Below are positions 61,459 through 64,000 of a stretch of 64,000 nucleotides of DNA, in pieces. Made by a program: the position numbers and the translations under genes. The notes beneath the pieces were generated by a model. That model did not search any database, was not told where the DNA came from, and worked only from the letters and a program-made list of their open reading frames with translations. Position 1 is the stretch's first letter, and each line of letters opens with the position of its first letter. The stretch lies in NCBI GenBank assembly GCA_965206125.1, contig CBDBIN010000046.1:1054001-1118000 (forward strand). Direction: 5' to 3'. Source of the stretch: CAXWPM01 sp965206125. Its GTDB lineage: Bacteria; Acidobacteriota; Terriglobia; 20CM-2-55-15.

Positions 61459-62538
61459 ATGAAACGTCTCGCATTGGTTCTTTCCATCGGCGTGGTTGCG
61501 GGGATGGTTGGCTACTGGTCTCCCGGCTTCGGCCAGGAACGGACAAACGAGCCTCCGGCGGGAACCCTGCACGACGGCTCCGCCTTTCGCTTCGAAAGGA
61601 TCACGGACGACATCTATCACGTACGCGGCGCGGGCACGATGTCGGTGGGGAGCAACTCCGTGGTCATCATCAACGAAGAGGACGTGCTGCTCGTCGATTC
61701 AAACTCGACGCCGGCGGCCGCCTGGGTGCTCCGGGAAGAGTTGCGCGCCATCACGACAAAGCCGGTGAAATACGTCGTGAACACGCACTTCCATTTCGAC
61801 CATGCCCACGGCAACCAGATCTGGGGACCTGACGTCGAGTTGATCGGCCACGAATTCACGCGTGAGGCGCTTTCCGACGCCGAGGCCATCTTCGCATCGC
61901 GTACCTACCAGGGCTTCACCGGCAACGTACCCTCTCGCATCGATGGGTTGCGAGCCCGCATCGACGCCGAGCAGGATCCGGTCGCCAGGACGCGGCTGGA
62001 GAGTCAGTTGCAGGTCCAGGAAAGTTACCGGGATGCGCTGGCCGAAGTGAATCCCACACCACCGAGAATCACTCTGGATAGAAAGATGACACTCTTCCGG
62101 GGTGGCCGGGAGATCCAGTTGATGTTCCTCGGCCGGGGTCACACCGGAGGTGACCTGGTCGTCTATCTGCCCGAAGAACAGGTACTCTGTTCCGGAGACC
62201 TCCTCGTCGAGAACCTCGTGTACATGGGAGACGGATACGTGGATGAATGGGCGGACACCCTGGATGAGCTGCGATCGTTCGACTACGACAGGATTCTGCC
62301 AGGACACGGCGCATCGTTCACTGGAACGCAGAAAATCGATAACTTCCAGGACTATCTCCGCGACTTCTGGACCAAGGCCACTGCCCTCCGCAGTCAGGGC
62401 CTTTCCGCCGAACAGGCCGCCGAACGGATCGACATGACGAACCATAGGGCCAACTACGGCAATCTTCGTGGCCCCGGCGTGGACGTCAGAGAGATGTTGC
62501 GAGCATACGAACGGATGGACGAACCCGAGGACCAGTAA
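61459..62538 (+). CDS. Exported MBL-fold metallo-hydrolase
   Basis: The product is 359 residues with a signal peptide (LALVLSIGVVAGMVGYWSPGFG). The zinc-binding motif is THFHFDHAHGN with His110, His112, Asp114 and His115. The further metal ligands are likely in GRGHTGGDL and ILPGHG. Length and insert (DAEQDPVARTRLESQLQVQESYRDAL) place it with the periplasmic MBL hydrolases of unknown substrate, near but outside true class B beta-lactamases. TATAAT at 61421-61426 could be its -10 box. Confidence 0.9.
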   Translation: MKRLALVLSIGVVAGMVGYWSPGFGQERTNEPPAGTLHDGSAFRFERITDDIYHVRGAGTMSVGSNSVVIINEEDVLLVDSNSTPAAAWVLREELRAITTKPVKYVVNTHFHFDHAHGNQIWGPDVELIGHEFTREALSDAEAIFASRTYQGFTGNVPSRIDGLRARIDAEQDPVARTRLESQLQVQESYRDALAEVNPTPPRITLDRKMTLFRGGREIQLMFLGRGHTGGDLVVYLPEEQVLCSGDLLVENLVYMGDGYVDEWADTLDELRSFDYDRILPGHGASFTGTQKIDNFQDYLRDFWTKATALRSQGLSAEQAAERIDMTNHRANYGNLRGPGVDVREMLRAYERMDEPEDQ

Positions 62539-62555
62539 AGGCGGCACGTTTCCTC

Positions 62556-62621
62556 TTGACCACCCCGATAGAGACGATATAGTATTTCTATATTGTATTT
62601 CGATATTTTATTTCTATATTG
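62556..62621 (+). promoter_or_regulatory. Strong promoter with three tandem 13-base operator repeats
   Basis: TTGACC (62556-62561) and TATAGT (62578-62583) are 16 bases apart, a strong sigma-70-type promoter. From 62583 three 13-base units TATTTCTATATTG, TATTTCGATATTT and TATTTCTATATTG follow head to tail (62583, 62596, 62609), ending 15 bases before the padR start. The units cover the expected transcription start and are the only AT-rich stretch in the area, so they are likely the operator of PadR itself. Confidence 0.75.
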
Positions 62622-62636
62622 CGAGCGGGGAATGCC

Positions 62637-62978
62637 ATGGCCGGAACTAGAAGAAAAAAAACAGATCTGCTCCGCGGGACGCTCGACCTCCTGATCCTCC
62701 GCACGTTGGAATTGCAGGCGCTGCACGGGATCGCTATCGCCGATCGGATTCGCCAGCTGACACACGGCACCTTCGACATCCAGGCAGGATCGCTCTTTCC
62801 TGCGCTGCATCGGCTGGAGCAGGAAGGGTGGATCGCCGGCGAGTGGACGATGACCGAGCAGAGACGACGAATCAAGGCATACACGCTGACCGCGGCCGGG
62901 CGCAAGCACCTGTCGGTCGAGAAGCGTCAGTGGGAACGCATCGTCGAGGCGATGAGCCAGGTTTTGGAAACCAGCTAG
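62637..62978 (+). CDS. PadR-family transcriptional regulator
   Basis: The product is 113 residues from ATG 62637. The PadR winged helix is clear: KTDLLRGTLDLLILRTLELQALHGIAIADRI, then FDIQAGSLFPALHRLEQEGWIAGEW and RRIKAYTLTAAGRKHLSVEKRQWERI. PadR proteins repress neighbouring transport genes and often themselves. It is followed by an ADOP-type permease 12 bases downstream, the arrangement found many times in Acidobacteriota genomes. The triple 13-base repeat in front fits autoregulation by PadR dimers. Confidence 0.93.
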   Translation: MAGTRRKKTDLLRGTLDLLILRTLELQALHGIAIADRIRQLTHGTFDIQAGSLFPALHRLEQEGWIAGEWTMTEQRRRIKAYTLTAAGRKHLSVEKRQWERIVEAMSQVLETS

Positions 62979-62990
62979 GGGAGAGTTTAC

Positions 62991-64000
62991 GTGCCAATCA
63001 CTTCCAAGATAAAGAGATTCTGGGCGACGCTGGTTCGGAGGCAACAGGTGGAAATCGACCTCGACGATGAGCTGAGCGCGTGGGTGGACGAGTTGACGGA
63101 GCGAAAGATCCGGAACGGGCTCGATGCCGAAGCGGCCCGAAGGGCAGCGTTGCTGGAAACCGGAGGGATGGGCCAGGTGAAGGAAAGGGTCCGCGAGGAG
63201 CGGGTCGGTTTCGGCCTGCTGGCCCTGTCTCGGGACCTCACCTACGCGCTGCGCGGATTACGTCGTGTTCCCGGATACGCCGCCGCGTTCGTGCTGACGC
63301 TTGGCCTCGGGATCGGGGCCAACACCGCGATATTCAGCGTGATCAACGGAGTCCTGCTCAGGCCGCTGCCGTATCCCGATGCCGACCGGATCATGTACGT
63401 CGAGCAAGCAGCGATCCGCTCCGGGATGCCAAGCATCATGTTCTCGTTCCCGGAAGTGGCCGACTATCGCGAGCAGGCGACCACCTTCGACGAGTTCGTC
63501 GAGTTCGGCGACTGGACATTCAACGTGCTGGATCGCGGTGATCCGCACCGCGCGACCGGCGGTCTGGTCACACCGAACTACTTCAAAGTCCTGGGAATCC
63601 AGCCTCAACTTGGGCGCACCCTCATTCCGGAGGACGAATCCCCCGACGCTCCGCCCGTCGCCGTCCTCACGCACGAATACTGGCTGCGGGTCTTCGGTGG
63701 GGATGTCGCAGTGGTCGGCCAGACACTGAACCTCACCGTGAAGCAGGCCACCATCGTCGGGGTCCTGCCCCCCGGGTCCCACTACGCGTCGGATCAGCCG
63801 CAGGACTTCTATGTCAATTACGCGGCCAACGACCACTACATGGGCGCGGCGATGCAGGACGAACGGACCCACCGGATGACGGACGTGTTCGCCCGGCTGT
63901 CGCCCGGGGCAACCGTCGACATGGCCCGCGCAGAGATGATTGCGATCTCGGGCCGGTTGCGAAATGCCTACCCCGAGGCATATCCGGAATCCCGGGGGAT
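62991..64000 (+). CDS. ADOP-type (FtsX/MacB-like) permease, 3' end outside window
   Basis: GTG 62991 starts a frame open to the window's end (336 codons seen). The N-terminal 75 residues are the charged ADOP prefix (EIDLDDELSAWVDELTERKIRNGLDAEAARRAALLETGG). A membrane span (PGYAAAFVLTLGLGIGANTAIFSVINGVLLRPLPYPD, the group hallmark) and the MacB-like periplasmic domain (GGLVTPNYFKVLGIQPQLGRTLIPEDE) follow. ADOPs are duplicated orphan permeases without their own ATPase gene; their cargo is unknown. It is co-transcribed with padR. Confidence 0.92.
   Translation, partial: MPITSKIKRFWATLVRRQQVEIDLDDELSAWVDELTERKIRNGLDAEAARRAALLETGGMGQVKERVREERVGFGLLALSRDLTYALRGLRRVPGYAAAFVLTLGLGIGANTAIFSVINGVLLRPLPYPDADRIMYVEQAAIRSGMPSIMFSFPEVADYREQATTFDEFVEFGDWTFNVLDRGDPHRATGGLVTPNYFKVLGIQPQLGRTLIPEDESPDAPPVAVLTHEYWLRVFGGDVAVVGQTLNLTVKQATIVGVLPPGSHYASDQPQDFYVNYAANDHYMGAAMQDERTHRMTDVFARLSPGATVDMARAEMIAISGRLRNAYPEAYPESRG

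Noticed and set aside
62583..62621. CRISPR array
   Set aside because: Three 13-base units are contiguous without spacers; they fit an operator, and no cas genes are present anywhere in the window.

Overview
The window looks like a high-G+C chromosome segment (about 60% by eye) from an Acidobacteriota bacterium, probably of the Vicinamibacteria/subgroup 6 type. The clues are large Ser/Thr kinases fused to WD40/TolB-like propellers in a tandem array, a PadR plus ADOP-type permease pair, a TonB-receptor-like barrel with an N-terminal carboxypeptidase-regulatory domain, many PQQ-like beta-propeller proteins, a DUF6526 protein and several serine hydrolases. The lineage is inferred from gene content only; there is no rRNA or tRNA to confirm it.

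Layout. 1-3.6 kb: two beta-lactamase-fold serine hydrolases and one secreted unknown, with a palindromic repeat between them. 3.8-4.9 kb: a DUF1353-like protein and a pentapeptide-repeat membrane protein. 5-20 kb: an insertion-sequence-rich region built on a kinase array. Kinase 1 is intact. Kinase 2 is split by an IS256-type element but would be restored in frame by precise excision. A series of kinase tail/head remnants then alternates with four unrelated small genes (pilin-like lipoprotein, Rieske ferredoxin, DUF6526 membrane protein, GlcG/HbpS-like protein). Kinase 3 is cut off by an IS6-type element whose other side cuts off an NAD-malic enzyme. An IS1380-type element follows. 20-29 kb: a cytochrome c, a LuxE-like acyl-activating enzyme, a LuxC/ALDH-like reductase, a GT4 glycosyltransferase and a two-gene ABC exporter, mostly coupled by start/stop overlaps. 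29-48 kb: a periplasmic/envelope region with a rhodanese, six PQQ-like propellers, creatininase-like, EamA-like, MFS, DUF3311 plus sodium/solute symporter, a TonB-receptor-like barrel and an Fe-alcohol dehydrogenase. 48-54 kb: a DUF5916 barrel and a DUF2817 peptidase that read into each other, a UBP-zinc-finger/MFS fusion and a CDF transporter. 54.5-57.8 kb: a methyltransferase, then a compact four-gene JAB/unknown/coiled-coil/phospholipase-D block ending at a second copy of the methyltransferase tail. 58-64 kb: a PQQ dehydrogenase with a convergent cytochrome c, an MBL hydrolase, and a PadR-ADOP operon that runs off the end.

The most unusual signals are: (1) kinase tail/head scars between unrelated genes, three of which carry three different stop codons at the equivalent glycine-loop codon; (2) the JAB-PLD block bounded by a duplicated gene tail; (3) insertion-sequence events whose mechanism can be read at base level (8- and 9-bp target duplications for two IS256 elements, none for the IS6 element, which appears to have deleted DNA). 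No CRISPR array, tRNA or rRNA was seen, and no gene-free stretch exceeds 300 bases.
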